From: Bryobacterales bacterium
Lineage (GTDB): Bacteria; Acidobacteriota; Terriglobia; Bryobacterales; UBA6623
NCBI GenBank assembly: GCA_028819215.1
Contig: JAPPMG010000057.1
Span: 32,092 to 96,091, forward strand
Reading direction: 5' to 3'
Length of the DNA: 64,000 nucleotides
The notes under the pieces are model-generated. The model was given only the letters and a program-made list of their open reading frames with translations. It was not told the DNA's origin and made no database searches. The position numbers and the translations under genes are program-made. Position 1 is the first letter of the stretch. Each line of letters starts with the position of its first letter. Below, one piece after another: positions 42,969 through 51,540 of this stretch.

Positions 42969-45443
42969 TCAATAGTTGACCCACATCGGGCTGCCCCAGG
43001 CAACGTTGCCATCTGCCTGCTCGACCCGCACGTAGTAGTACTGCATGCCGCGACCTTCGCGAGCGTCTTGGTCCAAGTATTCGAACTCGGTCGTCTGACC
43101 CTCCGGCTCGTGCACGTAGACCACCTCGCCGTTGCGCAGCACGTTGACCTTGGCGATATCGGTCGTGCCTCGCACCTTCACCGACATAGGCAGCGGCTCG
43201 GGCGCGAAGAACTCGTCGCCCATGAAGTGCTCGCCCATGCGTACCTCGAGCACGATGTTGTCCGTCGCCCCGTAGGTGTGGCGGCGACGGATCGCGTCGA
43301 GGATGCCTTCTCGCGTGAGCCTGTCCGTGTAGACCATGGTGTACGAGTAGTGGGTCGAGCCGTGATCCGAGCTGACCGTGATACCCAGCCGATACCCCTT
43401 GTCCCATGCGTTGCGGACCATCCCGATCGGCTCATAGCCGCCCGGAGCGTCCGCCGGCTCGCCGCTCTTAGCAGACAGCGGCGCCCCGATGTACTCGTAG
43501 TTCGTGCGCGCCCCTTGCATGATCTCCACCACCGGTTCGATCTCCGGATCGTTGTCGCGCCAGTCGGTGCCCATCCGCGTGCCCGACGTGTGCGAAATCG
43601 CGATGCCGCCCATGCGGCGCACCTCCTCGTACAGGTGCTTCGTGTCGTCGCGCACCACGTTGCCGGTCGCGACGCCGGACATGTCGCCGACCGGATTCCG
43701 GCCCAGCGCATAGCTCGCCTGATCGCGCATGATGAACGGCGTGACGCCGCCCGTGCGGTCCGCAAAGAAGATGTTGCGGTGCCCGTTCGGCTGGGTCACG
43801 CTGCGCTCGTAGCCGAAGATGCTCGTATAGGCCCCCGGCACGTGGTGCATGTCGGTCATCTTCTGGGAATACCACCACCAATAGTCATAGGCTCCGCCTT
43901 GGTGGTCCGTCGACGCGCCGAAATCCATTGCGGCAGCGTCGATCATGTAGCGGTAGAACTCTTGCAGGTTCCCGTCATTGCCGCCGCCACCGTCCCAGCT
44001 CAGCTCGGTGTGGCGGTGAAAGTCGCCCCTGACGATCTGCACGGTGCGCCCGCGGACGGTCGTACGGTGCCCCCGGATCGCGTCTAGGTCCGCTGCTTCG
44101 TTCGGGTGCCAAGGCTTGACTTCGACGCCGTCCAATTCGAATCCGACCAAGCTCGGCGCCGGAGGCGCCCCCGCCGGCGTGATCCGCCCGACCCAAGTCT
44201 CGCCTAGAATCGGCCTGTGCGCGTAAGCGGTGGTGCGGTTGTCGGTCGGCCATGCCAGCCACAAGTCGCCATCCGCAGCATTAGCGAGGCTGATGCGGGT
44301 GCTGGATCGCCCGAAGCTGTGCGGAATCGGCGCCGCCGGCGTCCACGACGAGCCATCCAAGCGAGTCAGCCAGTACTCCCAGTACCCCCTAGTGCCCGTG
44401 GTCTCGCCGCGGTGGCGAATCAAGCGCTTCGCAGCCACCCGCACGTTTCCGTAAGCATCCACGAACACATGCGGATGGTAGGTCCACTTCGGAGTGCCCT
44501 CGCCCCCCGCAAAGACAGCCTGCAGCGGCTGGGCCGTGGTCTCCAGCCTCCCGCCGGCGTACGCTGCGATATTCACTTCCCGATTCGCTCCGATGACGAC
44601 TCCGGGCTGCCGTGGCCGGATGTTGTAGCCCGTGTCCTTGCCCCAGTTGGCACCACCTGATTCCCAGGCCACCCAAACGCGATCATCGCCATCCACCGCC
44701 ACGGTGGCCTTGGCCTCGTGCCGGCCGCTGGCCGCCACCGCGATTTCCGGGACAGTCAGCGCACCGTCACGCACGCCGGTCAGCAATACGTCGTAGTTGC
44801 CGCTTGCGTAGCTGTCGTAGGCAACCCAGACTGTGCCGCTGGAATCAAACGCGGCCGCAGGCTCCCAGTGATTCGCGGGCTGCCTGGTGATCTGGACCGG
44901 GTCGGACCAGCCGCCCTCGCTGGAATAGGTCTTGAGAAAGATGTTCGAGTGCCGGCCGCGGAATCCCTGCCACACCAGCGCCAGCCTGCCCTTGCCATCG
45001 CTCGCCATGCGCGGGTTGATATCTGGCAACGGATGGTCCGTCAGCCGCACCAGCCGCCCCCAAGCCTGCTCGCCCGGATCGTACGAGCGGGCATACATAT
45101 CCCAGTTCCCGTCGAGCATCTGCGTCCACGCAACCCAAAGGCGGCCGTCTCCGTCCACGCCGGCTTGCGGCAACCAGACATCGCCGCTGGTGTTCGGCAC
45201 GTAGCGCAGGTTGCCCCAGGTCCCGTCCTGCCACCGCCGGATCGCGATCTCGTCGCGCCGGTCCGCGTAGGCGAGCCACACCTTCCAGAGCGAGCCGTCG
45301 GGACCGGCTGCGAGCGAGGGCAGGTCGTCTTCGCGCATTTGCGAGCCAGCCATGGTGACGTCCGCCAAGTCCTGGGCCGCGAGCGGGACCACCGCAGGAC
45401 CGCACAACAGAATTCCAAGGACGAGCAAGCAGTTGCGACGCAT
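42969..45443 (-). CDS. DUF3604 domain protein, exported, paralogue 2
   Basis: An 824-residue exported protein; MRRNCLLVLGILLCGPAVVPLAAQ is the signal peptide, started at 45443 with GGAGGG about nine bases upstream. The first half holds propeller-like repeats (VWVAYDSYASGNYDV, VWVAWESGG, LWVAWTQMLDGNWDM). The PHP-like DUF3604 half begins VRGDFHRHTELSWDGGG (HxH) and includes FGASTDHQGG, IFGYERSVTQPNG and ISHTSGTRMG. It ends with the same beta tail as paralogue 1: YYYVRVEQADGNVAWGSPMWVN. The paralogues differ in the N-terminal domain, which suggests different binding partners or substrates. Confidence 0.9.
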   Translation of the reverse strand: MRRNCLLVLGILLCGPAVVPLAAQDLADVTMAGSQMREDDLPSLAAGPDGSLWKVWLAYADRRDEIAIRRWQDGTWGNLRYVPNTSGDVWLPQAGVDGDGRLWVAWTQMLDGNWDMYARSYDPGEQAWGRLVRLTDHPLPDINPRMASDGKGRLALVWQGFRGRHSNIFLKTYSSEGGWSDPVQITRQPANHWEPAAAFDSSGTVWVAYDSYASGNYDVLLTGVRDGALTVPEIAVAASGRHEAKATVAVDGDDRVWVAWESGGANWGKDTGYNIRPRQPGVVIGANREVNIAAYAGGRLETTAQPLQAVFAGGEGTPKWTYHPHVFVDAYGNVRVAAKRLIRHRGETTGTRGYWEYWLTRLDGSSWTPAAPIPHSFGRSSTRISLANAADGDLWLAWPTDNRTTAYAHRPILGETWVGRITPAGAPPAPSLVGFELDGVEVKPWHPNEAADLDAIRGHRTTVRGRTVQIVRGDFHRHTELSWDGGGGNDGNLQEFYRYMIDAAAMDFGASTDHQGGAYDYWWWYSQKMTDMHHVPGAYTSIFGYERSVTQPNGHRNIFFADRTGGVTPFIMRDQASYALGRNPVGDMSGVATGNVVRDDTKHLYEEVRRMGGIAISHTSGTRMGTDWRDNDPEIEPVVEIMQGARTNYEYIGAPLSAKSGEPADAPGGYEPIGMVRNAWDKGYRLGITVSSDHGSTHYSYTMVYTDRLTREGILDAIRRRHTYGATDNIVLEVRMGEHFMGDEFFAPEPLPMSVKVRGTTDIAKVNVLRNGEVVYVHEPEGQTTEFEYLDQDAREGRGMQYYYVRVEQADGNVAWGSPMWVNY

Positions 45444-45574
45444 GCAGTGTTCCCTCCAGATCAGTCCGAGCGTTCGCGCCCGAACCGCCAAGAGTGTACC
45501 GCAGGATGGAGAGCCTGCTAGGACTTCGGCACAGGCATCAAGGGCGGCCGGGCTCGGTCGACCGGGCCGCCCCG

Positions 45575-47794
45575 CTAGAACTTGCTGCTCCGTTCGACGG
45601 AGAGGACTGAAGCCGTGCCCGACAGCGCCGACTCAACCTTGTCGAGCTGCAGCTTATCGGCGACTTCCACAACGAACGCGATCGCCACTTGGTCGTCTCG
45701 ACGGCCGTTGTGTGATTCGATCTTGACGACGTTCAGTCCCTCATTGGCGACGATGCTTGTCAAGTCCTTGAGGATCCCCTGTCGATCCTCGACGAAGGCG
45801 GTCAGCCTCACCTGGTACGTCGAGCCTTCCTTGGGAGCCCACCGCACGTCGATCCGGCGCTCGGCATCGAACAGCAGGTTCTGGACATTCGCGCAGGCAT
45901 TGGAATGGACGCCTACCCCCTTGCCGCGCGTCACATAGCCGATGATCGGATCGCCGGGGATTGGATTGCAACAGCGCGCCCGATAGATCAGCACGTCATC
46001 GATTCCGTGGACTTCGAGCGTGCCGTCGCCCTGCACGGCCAAGCTGGCGTCCAGGTCCTCGGGCGCGGGCGGCTTCTTGCGCAGCTGCGACGGGTCGGGC
46101 ACCGCGCCTTCGGGAAACAGCTTGCGCAGAACCTGGCGCACGGAATAGCGCCCGAAACCGAGGCGCGCGTATAGCGCATCCGTGTTGGAACACCCGTATT
46201 CGCGGCATACGGCCTCCAGCCTGTCGGCAGTGATGCGCCGCAGCGGCACCCTGAAGGTCCGGGCCTCCTTCTCCAACAGCCGCTGGCCGATCTCGATCGC
46301 TTGCTGGCGACGCTCGGCATTGAGCCACTGCTTGATCTTGTTGCGCGCCCGCGAAGTCTTCACGAACGACAGCCAGTCCTGCGCGGGGTGGCTGCCCGGC
46401 TTGGTCAGCACCTCCACGATCTCGCCGTTAGTGAGCGGGCGCTTCAGCTGCGCGATCTGCCCGTCCACCTTCGCGCCCACGCACGTGTGGCCGACCTCGG
46501 TATGGATGGCATACGCGAAGTCTACCGGCGTCGCGTCTCGGGGCAAGGTGATCACCTTTCCCTTCGGCGTGAACACGTAGACCTCCTCGGGGTAGAGCTC
46601 GACCTTCAGCGTGGACAGGAAGTCCGTGGAGTCGCGCATTTCCCGCTGCCACTCCACCAGCCGCCGCAGCCAGGCCATCTGGCCATCGACCGTATCCGGG
46701 CCGCGGCGCCCCTCTTTGTACTTCCAGTGCGCGCAGATGCCTTCTTCGGCCATTGCGTGCATTTCCTCGGTGCGGATCTGGACCTCGAAGCGCTGGCCGC
46801 CCTGCGTGACAACCGAGGTGTGCAGGGACTGGTACAGGTTCGGGCGCGGCATCGCGACGAAATCCTTGATGCGGCCCGGCACGGGCTGCCACTGCCCGTG
46901 GATCACACCCATCGCCGCGTAGCAATGCGTCTTGGTATCCGTGATGACGCGCAGGGCCAGCAGGTCGTACACCATGTCGAAGGTCACGTTCTGGCGCTCC
47001 AACTTCTGGTGGATCGAATAGGGCCGCTTGATGCGGCCCTCCACCCGCGCGGGGATTTCTGCCTGCTCCAGCTTCTGCTCGAGCTCCGCCTGCGTCTCCG
47101 CCAGAAACTCCTCGCTCGATTCGCGCCGCGACTCGATCTGAGCGACGATCGTCTCGTACGCTCGCGGCTCCAAGTAGGCGAACGCCAGGTCCTCGAGTTC
47201 GCTGCGCATCTTGCCCATGCCCAGCCGCAGCGCTACGGGAGCGTAGATTTCGCGCGTCTCCAGCGCGATCCGCTGCTGCCGCTCGGCGTCGAGCGCGTAC
47301 AGCGTCCGCATGTTGTGTGTGCGGTCGGCCAGCTTGATCAGGATCACGCGGATGTCCTTGACCATGGCCAGCAGCATCTTGCGGAACGTCTCGGCCTGGC
47401 GCGCCTCCGAGGAGTGGTAGCGCAGCCGCCCGATCTTGGTCACGCCGTCCACGCAGCGCGCCACGCCGTCGCCGAACTCGCGGCGCAGCTGCGGCACGGT
47501 CACCGGCGTGTCCTCGACGATATCGTGCAGCAGCCCGCTGGCGAGCGCGGCTTGGTCCAGCCGCATGTCGGCCAGCATGTGCGCTACTTCGAGCGAATGC
47601 GCCAGGTAGGGGTCGCCGCTCTTGCGTTTCTGGCCGCGATGCCGCTCGGCGGCGAACGCGAAGGCGCGCCGCAGCAATTCAGGGTCTTGGTCCGGACGCT
47701 GGTCGAGCAGCTTGCGCTCCAGTTCCTGGTAGCGCCTTGACATCGCCGCAGGGACGGCGTCCCCTTCCGGCTTGATCCGGCTCTGGGCGGGCAT
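45575..47794 (-). CDS. rel: Bifunctional (p)ppGpp synthetase/hydrolase Rel
   Basis: Stringent-response enzyme of 739 residues. HD hydrolase: RKSGDPYLAHSLEVA, LLHDIVEDT, LADRTHNMRTL. Synthetase: GRIKRPYSIHQKLERQ, PRPNLYQSLHTSV, FEVQIRTEEMHAMAE. TGS domain: YVFTPKGKVITLPRDATPVDFAYAIHTEVGH. C-terminal ACT domain: VRLTAFVEDRQGILKDLTSIV. All catalytic blocks of both activities are intact. The ATG at 47794 has GGAG eight bases upstream. It closes the long minus-strand block that begins with tgt, though a TATAAT at 47863-47868 suggests its own promoter. Confidence 0.96.
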   Translation of the reverse strand: MPAQSRIKPEGDAVPAAMSRRYQELERKLLDQRPDQDPELLRRAFAFAAERHRGQKRKSGDPYLAHSLEVAHMLADMRLDQAALASGLLHDIVEDTPVTVPQLRREFGDGVARCVDGVTKIGRLRYHSSEARQAETFRKMLLAMVKDIRVILIKLADRTHNMRTLYALDAERQQRIALETREIYAPVALRLGMGKMRSELEDLAFAYLEPRAYETIVAQIESRRESSEEFLAETQAELEQKLEQAEIPARVEGRIKRPYSIHQKLERQNVTFDMVYDLLALRVITDTKTHCYAAMGVIHGQWQPVPGRIKDFVAMPRPNLYQSLHTSVVTQGGQRFEVQIRTEEMHAMAEEGICAHWKYKEGRRGPDTVDGQMAWLRRLVEWQREMRDSTDFLSTLKVELYPEEVYVFTPKGKVITLPRDATPVDFAYAIHTEVGHTCVGAKVDGQIAQLKRPLTNGEIVEVLTKPGSHPAQDWLSFVKTSRARNKIKQWLNAERRQQAIEIGQRLLEKEARTFRVPLRRITADRLEAVCREYGCSNTDALYARLGFGRYSVRQVLRKLFPEGAVPDPSQLRKKPPAPEDLDASLAVQGDGTLEVHGIDDVLIYRARCCNPIPGDPIIGYVTRGKGVGVHSNACANVQNLLFDAERRIDVRWAPKEGSTYQVRLTAFVEDRQGILKDLTSIVANEGLNVVKIESHNGRRDDQVAIAFVVEVADKLQLDKVESALSGTASVLSVERSSKF

Positions 47795-47862
47795 GGTAAC
47801 GCTCCGGCTCGGCGCTTCCCGACAAGAAAACGGCCCGAGACCCGATATGGGCCCCAGGCCGA

Positions 47863-47868
47863 ATTATA
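47863..47868 (-). promoter_or_regulatory. Consensus -10 TATAAT upstream of rel
   Basis: TATAAT on the minus strand, 68 bases before the rel start, in a 110-base gap. A GC-rich imperfect hairpin (CGGCC...GGGCC) lies between it and the gene. No good -35 is visible. Confidence 0.4.
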
Positions 47869-47904
47869 AGACGTGCGCCGCGCCGCGCGCTGCGGCACCG
47901 GCAC

Positions 47905-48780
47905 CTACTCGTCGGTCGTGAAGGTCTCGATCGTGCTCTCCTCGGCCTTGCGCTTGCGCGTGTCTAGGGCGGTCTGCACCCACTCGTCGGCCTTCATCAG
48001 CAGCTCGTCGTGCTCTTCCTTGGTCTCTGCGAAGTCCGCCTTCTCGCGGTAGAGCAGGTTCACGTATGCCATCGCGTCGTCATAGTCGGGATCGATTTCG
48101 ATCGCTTTCTCCAGCGATGTCAAGCCCTCGTCAATGATGGGCTGAATCTCCTCGGTGAGGCCGGCATACTCCTCGCGCTGCGAGCGGCTCAGGCGCCCTC
48201 TGAGCACGATCGGCCCCTCGTCCTCCTGCTTCATGCCCACATTGGCGCGGAACTCCAGGCGCGGCTCGTAAGACTGCGTCCACGCGATGACGCCAATGGT
48301 GTAGTACGACTCCTTGTGGTCGGGCTCGAGCTCTAGCACCTTGCCGTGCCATTCCTTGGCCAGGTCCATCTTCTTCATGTTGAAGTACAGCGACGCAATG
48401 CTCTGCAGGGCGGTCGAATTCTCCGGATCGTCCTGCAGCACCGCCTTGAACCCGTCCAAGGCCCTGTTCGCGATGTCGATGTTCTCTTGGTACTCAGCAC
48501 CGGGCTGGTACTGCATCATCACCGAGTAGGCACTGTACACACGAGCCGCCTTGAGCTCCGGATCAAGGTCGGCCGCAGCCTCGAAATAATCGCCTGCACG
48601 GACGAAATCGCCCGCCGAGAATGCGCCAACTCCCTTGTTCAGCGAGTTCCGCGCCTGCAACGCCGCGATGCTGGTAACGCCGTACTGCTGCATTAGGAAC
48701 AGCAGGCTGCCTACCAAGACAAGCACCACGACCGCCACGATGCCCCCGATCTTCAGGATTTTTTGCTTATCGATTTCCAT
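47905..48780 (-). CDS. Tetratricopeptide-repeat membrane protein
   Basis: A 291-residue protein with one N-terminal membrane anchor (IGGIVAVVVLVLVGSLLFLM) and TPR motifs: SLNKGVGAFSAGDFVRAGDYFEAAADLDPELK, STALQSIASLYFNMKKMDLAKEWHGKVLELEPDHK and TSLEKAIEIDPDYDDAMAYVNLLYRE (each quoted block is continuous in the protein). It is the last membrane gene behind tonB-exbB-exbD-exbD, with 70 bases between, and GGAGTG before the ATG. It may scaffold or assist the energy-transduction complex; homologues in Acidobacteriota sit in the same position, as far as I know. Confidence 0.85.
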   Translation of the reverse strand: MEIDKQKILKIGGIVAVVVLVLVGSLLFLMQQYGVTSIAALQARNSLNKGVGAFSAGDFVRAGDYFEAAADLDPELKAARVYSAYSVMMQYQPGAEYQENIDIANRALDGFKAVLQDDPENSTALQSIASLYFNMKKMDLAKEWHGKVLELEPDHKESYYTIGVIAWTQSYEPRLEFRANVGMKQEDEGPIVLRGRLSRSQREEYAGLTEEIQPIIDEGLTSLEKAIEIDPDYDDAMAYVNLLYREKADFAETKEEHDELLMKADEWVQTALDTRKRKAEESTIETFTTDE

Positions 48781-48850
48781 TGTTCACTCCGTTGCCCGGG
48801 TCGCGACGACCGCCGGACGCTAGGCCCGGCGCCATGCCGCAAGCACTAGC

Positions 48851-49270
48851 CTACTCGATCTGCTCCGTCAGCAGCCCGATCTTGTCCACGCCGGCGCCCT
48901 TGCCGATATCGATGATCTTGGCCACGTCTTGGTAGTCCAGCTGCGGCGCCCCGCGCACGAACATGACGCGCTCGGCGCGGGTCTTGAAGATGTCCCTCAG
49001 GTTCTCTTCGAGTGTGTCCAGCGTCGACGGATCGCGATTGATCATGATGCTGCGGTCCGCGTTAATCGAGACCACAACCGTGCGCGCGTTGGGCTGAGAC
49101 TGCTGCTCGCCCTCGTTGGGCTGCGGCACCAGCGCCTCCAACCCCTTGGGGGTGATCGGCGTGATGACCATGAAGATGATCAACAGAACCAAAAGCACGT
49201 CGATCAAGGGCGTCATGTTGATGTAGGGTACGGACTTTGAGCCGCCCGAACCGCCAACCGCCATTCCCAT
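48851..49270 (-). CDS. exbD: Biopolymer transport protein ExbD/TolR (copy 2)
   Basis: A 139-residue ExbD/TolR protein. The membrane segment with the essential proton-carrying Asp is INMTPLIDVLLVLLIIFMV; the periplasmic part includes VVSINADRSIMINRDPS and VDKIGLLTEQIE. The start at 49270 (MGMAVGG) has AGGAGG nine bases upstream, so the longer reading to 49435 is rejected. It is a second ExbD beside the one at 49315-49797, 44 bases away. Heteromeric use of two ExbD proteins with one ExbB is known in several phyla. Confidence 0.92.
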   Translation of the reverse strand: MGMAVGGSGGSKSVPYINMTPLIDVLLVLLIIFMVITPITPKGLEALVPQPNEGEQQSQPNARTVVVSINADRSIMINRDPSTLDTLEENLRDIFKTRAERVMFVRGAPQLDYQDVAKIIDIGKGAGVDKIGLLTEQIE

Positions 49271-49314
49271 GGTGAATGTCCTCCTGTGTGTAAGTGTGCC
49301 CGAGAGTCGCGGCG

Positions 49315-49797
49315 CTAGCTGAAGCTTGCCGTACCCTCTTCCTTCTCTGTCAGCAACCCGACCTGGTCGACGCCGGACGTCCGCACGGCATTGACCACTT
49401 CCACGACGCGCTCGTAGCGCGATCGTGCGTCGCACTTGACGTAGACCGTCTTGTCGATGCGATTGCTGACTACGTCGCTGACACGCGACGTGAGCTCATC
49501 CAGCGCATCCAGCTTGGACGTGCCCAGAAAAACCTGGCCATCGCGAGTCACCGCCACGACGACGGCATCCTCCGCATCCGCTTCGTCCATCGCGACCGGG
49601 TTGCGGGTGCGCACCAAGTCGACGCTAACGCCCTTGCTGAGCATGGGCGTGATCACCATGAAGATGATCAGCAGCACGAGCATCACGTCCACCATCGGCG
49701 TGACGTTGATCTCGTTGATAGCGGCCATGCCGCCGCGAGTGCCTTTCTTGACGCCTTCGTCTTCGACCTCGATCAGGCCCTTTTCTTCTTCCGCCAT
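49315..49797 (-). CDS. exbD: Biopolymer transport protein ExbD/TolR (copy 1)
   Basis: A 160-residue ExbD with a charged cytoplasmic N-terminus (MAEEEKGLIEVEDEGVKKG), the membrane segment INVTPMVDVMLVLLIIFMV holding the proton-path Asp, and a periplasmic domain with DGQVFLGTSKLD and VDQVGLLTEKEEG. It works with ExbB to couple the proton gradient to TonB. GAGGGA precedes the ATG. The longer acidic N-terminus separates it from copy 2. Confidence 0.94.
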   Translation of the reverse strand: MAEEEKGLIEVEDEGVKKGTRGGMAAINEINVTPMVDVMLVLLIIFMVITPMLSKGVSVDLVRTRNPVAMDEADAEDAVVVAVTRDGQVFLGTSKLDALDELTSRVSDVVSNRIDKTVYVKCDARSRYERVVEVVNAVRTSGVDQVGLLTEKEEGTASFS

Positions 49798-49915
49798 ACT
49801 GGTTCCCTCGTTCTCAAGCGATCGGTCGGCAACGCACCCTCCGGGGCCGCCGTCGACCGACCGCTACACGATACTACAGCCGGTCAATCCGCTGCGGCTC
49901 TGCGCCGAGCGAAGC

Positions 49916-50626
49916 TCAACCGCTCCTCTTGAGGAAGTAGTCGATCAGCTCAGAGCTGGCGTTCTCCATCTCGACGTCGAAACCCTCGACCTTCGAGTTG
50001 AAGTAGTTGAACATCCACACGGCCGGCAGCGCGACGAACAGGCCGATCGCGGTGGCGACCAGCGCCTCCGAGATGCCGCCGGCAACGGCGCCAAGTCCGG
50101 TGGATCGCTCCTGGGAGATGCCCTGGAACGCGTTGATGATGCCGACCACGGTGCCGAACAGGCCCACGAACGGCGCTGTCGAGCCAATCGTGGCCAAGCC
50201 GCTGAGGCCGCGGTTCAACTCGGCGTGGGTGATCGCCTGAGCCCGCTCCAAGGCTCGCTTGGAAGCATCGACCGTGCGGCCCGGGACATCACTGCCCGCG
50301 TCGTGCGACTTGAACTCGGCCAGGCCGGCCGAGACCACCTTGGCTAGGTGGCTCTTCTTGAAGCCTTCGGAGAGCTTGATGGCCTCGTCGAGCTTGCCGT
50401 TGCGCAGAGCGCCGGCAACAGCCGGGGCGAATGCCTTGGACTGCTTCTTGGCGGCGAAGTACGCCAATCCACGGTCGATCATCACTCCGATCGACCACGC
50501 CGACATCAGGAACATGACGATGACGACCGCCTTGGCCGCAAACCCCATCTGGTTCCACATCGACATCGTGTCGAATCCGACTTCCTGCTGCAGCAAGAAG
50601 GCGGTAGTTGCGAATTGCGTAAGCAT
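49916..50626 (-). CDS. exbB: MotA/TolQ/ExbB proton channel family protein
   Basis: A 236-residue ExbB/TolQ protein with three membrane segments: AVVIVMFLMSAWSIGVMI, then LSGLATIGSTAPFVGLFGTVVGIINAF (the conserved TxPxxGLxGTVxG family block) and GGISEALVATAIGLFVALPAVW. It forms the pentameric stator around the ExbD dimer. AGGAGG lies ten bases before the ATG. It sits between tonB upstream and two exbD genes downstream in one transcription unit. Confidence 0.95.
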   Translation of the reverse strand: MLTQFATTAFLLQQEVGFDTMSMWNQMGFAAKAVVIVMFLMSAWSIGVMIDRGLAYFAAKKQSKAFAPAVAGALRNGKLDEAIKLSEGFKKSHLAKVVSAGLAEFKSHDAGSDVPGRTVDASKRALERAQAITHAELNRGLSGLATIGSTAPFVGLFGTVVGIINAFQGISQERSTGLGAVAGGISEALVATAIGLFVALPAVWMFNYFNSKVEGFDVEMENASSELIDYFLKRSG

Positions 50627-50756
50627 GTTGCTTGTTTTTCCTCCTAAAGAGACAACGGATTCCGTTGACCAACTGTTCGTGCCGAACCGTGCGGGCGGCG
50701 ACCTTACGCCGCCCTCGCGGTCCGACTCCCCGAGGGGAGACTCTAGGACGCCAACC

Positions 50757-51506
50757 TCAGCCGCTAAGAGTGAAGTTCACGTCGATATTTGTCAGCACCT
50801 CGACCGCCTCGCCGTTCAGCAGCGTCGGCTTGTAGCGCCACTGCTTCACGGCCGCCAGCGCGGCCGGGACCAAGAGCGGGTGGCCCGACATCACCTCCAG
50901 CTTCTGGATCGAGCCGTCCTTGGAAATCACGGCCGAGAGCTTGACCGTGCCCTGAATGCGCGCCTGGCGGGCCAGCGGCGGGTACTGCGGCCGCACTTGG
51001 CGCGTGAGGCGCGCCTTGGCGACGTTGCCGCCTACGCGAATGCGCTTGGGAGGCGCCTTCTTCTTGACCGGGGGCGGGGGCGGGGGCGGGGGCGCATTCG
51101 ATGCCGCGGAACTGATGATGCCGCCCAGCACGCCGCCGATCTGCCCGCCGACGCTGCCGCCGGGCACGCCGCCGACCACGCCGGCAATGCCGGCGCTAGG
51201 CGCAGCGATGTCCTCTTCGATGATGGCAACCTTGTCGGGGATGGCGACCGGCTGCGTGAGCGCGCCGCTGTCGAATTCCTTGGGAACGGCCTTCACCACC
51301 ACGGCCGCAGGCGGAGGTGGCGGTGGCGGCGGGGGCGGGGGCGCCGTCAGGAAGCTGACGAAGTCGGCGTCCGGCAGCTCGTAGTAGTTGATCAGCGGGA
51401 TCAGCAGAAAAACGCCGACCAAGAACAGCTGCAGCACGGTGGACAGAATGACGGACCAGCGCGAGGTCCCCTTCTGGACGTTTTCCATTAATGCGTCTTC
51501 AAACAT
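50757..51506 (-). CDS. tonB: TonB energy transducer
   Basis: A 249-residue TonB: N-terminal membrane anchor (VILSTVLQLFLVGVFLLIPL), a periplasmic linker with two poly-proline tracts (11 and 8 Pro in a row) separated by a Gly-rich segment (GIAGVVGGVPGGSVGGQIGG), then the C-terminal TonB domain VRPQYPPLARQARIQGTVKL to WRYKPTLLNGEAVEVLTNI. It spans the periplasm to energise outer-membrane receptors. The start at 51506 (MFEDALMENVQ) has GGGAGG upstream; 51566 is rejected. The second proline tract is encoded by four near-perfect CGGGGG repeats on the plus strand. Confidence 0.93.
   Translation of the reverse strand: MFEDALMENVQKGTSRWSVILSTVLQLFLVGVFLLIPLINYYELPDADFVSFLTAPPPPPPPPPPPAAVVVKAVPKEFDSGALTQPVAIPDKVAIIEEDIAAPSAGIAGVVGGVPGGSVGGQIGGVLGGIISSAASNAPPPPPPPPVKKKAPPKRIRVGGNVAKARLTRQVRPQYPPLARQARIQGTVKLSAVISKDGSIQKLEVMSGHPLLVPAALAAVKQWRYKPTLLNGEAVEVLTNIDVNFTLSG
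51069..51093. repeat. (CGGGGG)4 hexamer repeat in tonB, G-quadruplex motif
   Basis: Four CGGGGG units in a row on the plus strand, coding on the minus strand for part of a proline tract. Four runs of five G with single-base loops match a strong G-quadruplex pattern, and the repeat is prone to slippage by multiples of two residues without changing frame. Confidence 0.8.
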
Positions 51507-51540
51507 GGTTGCAAGTTCCTCCCAAGATACCTTGCCAGAC

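Noticed and set aside
46301..47740. 479-codon plus-strand frame inside rel
   Set aside because: Antisense of a fully conserved Rel protein; its Arg/His/Leu composition is a typical shadow.
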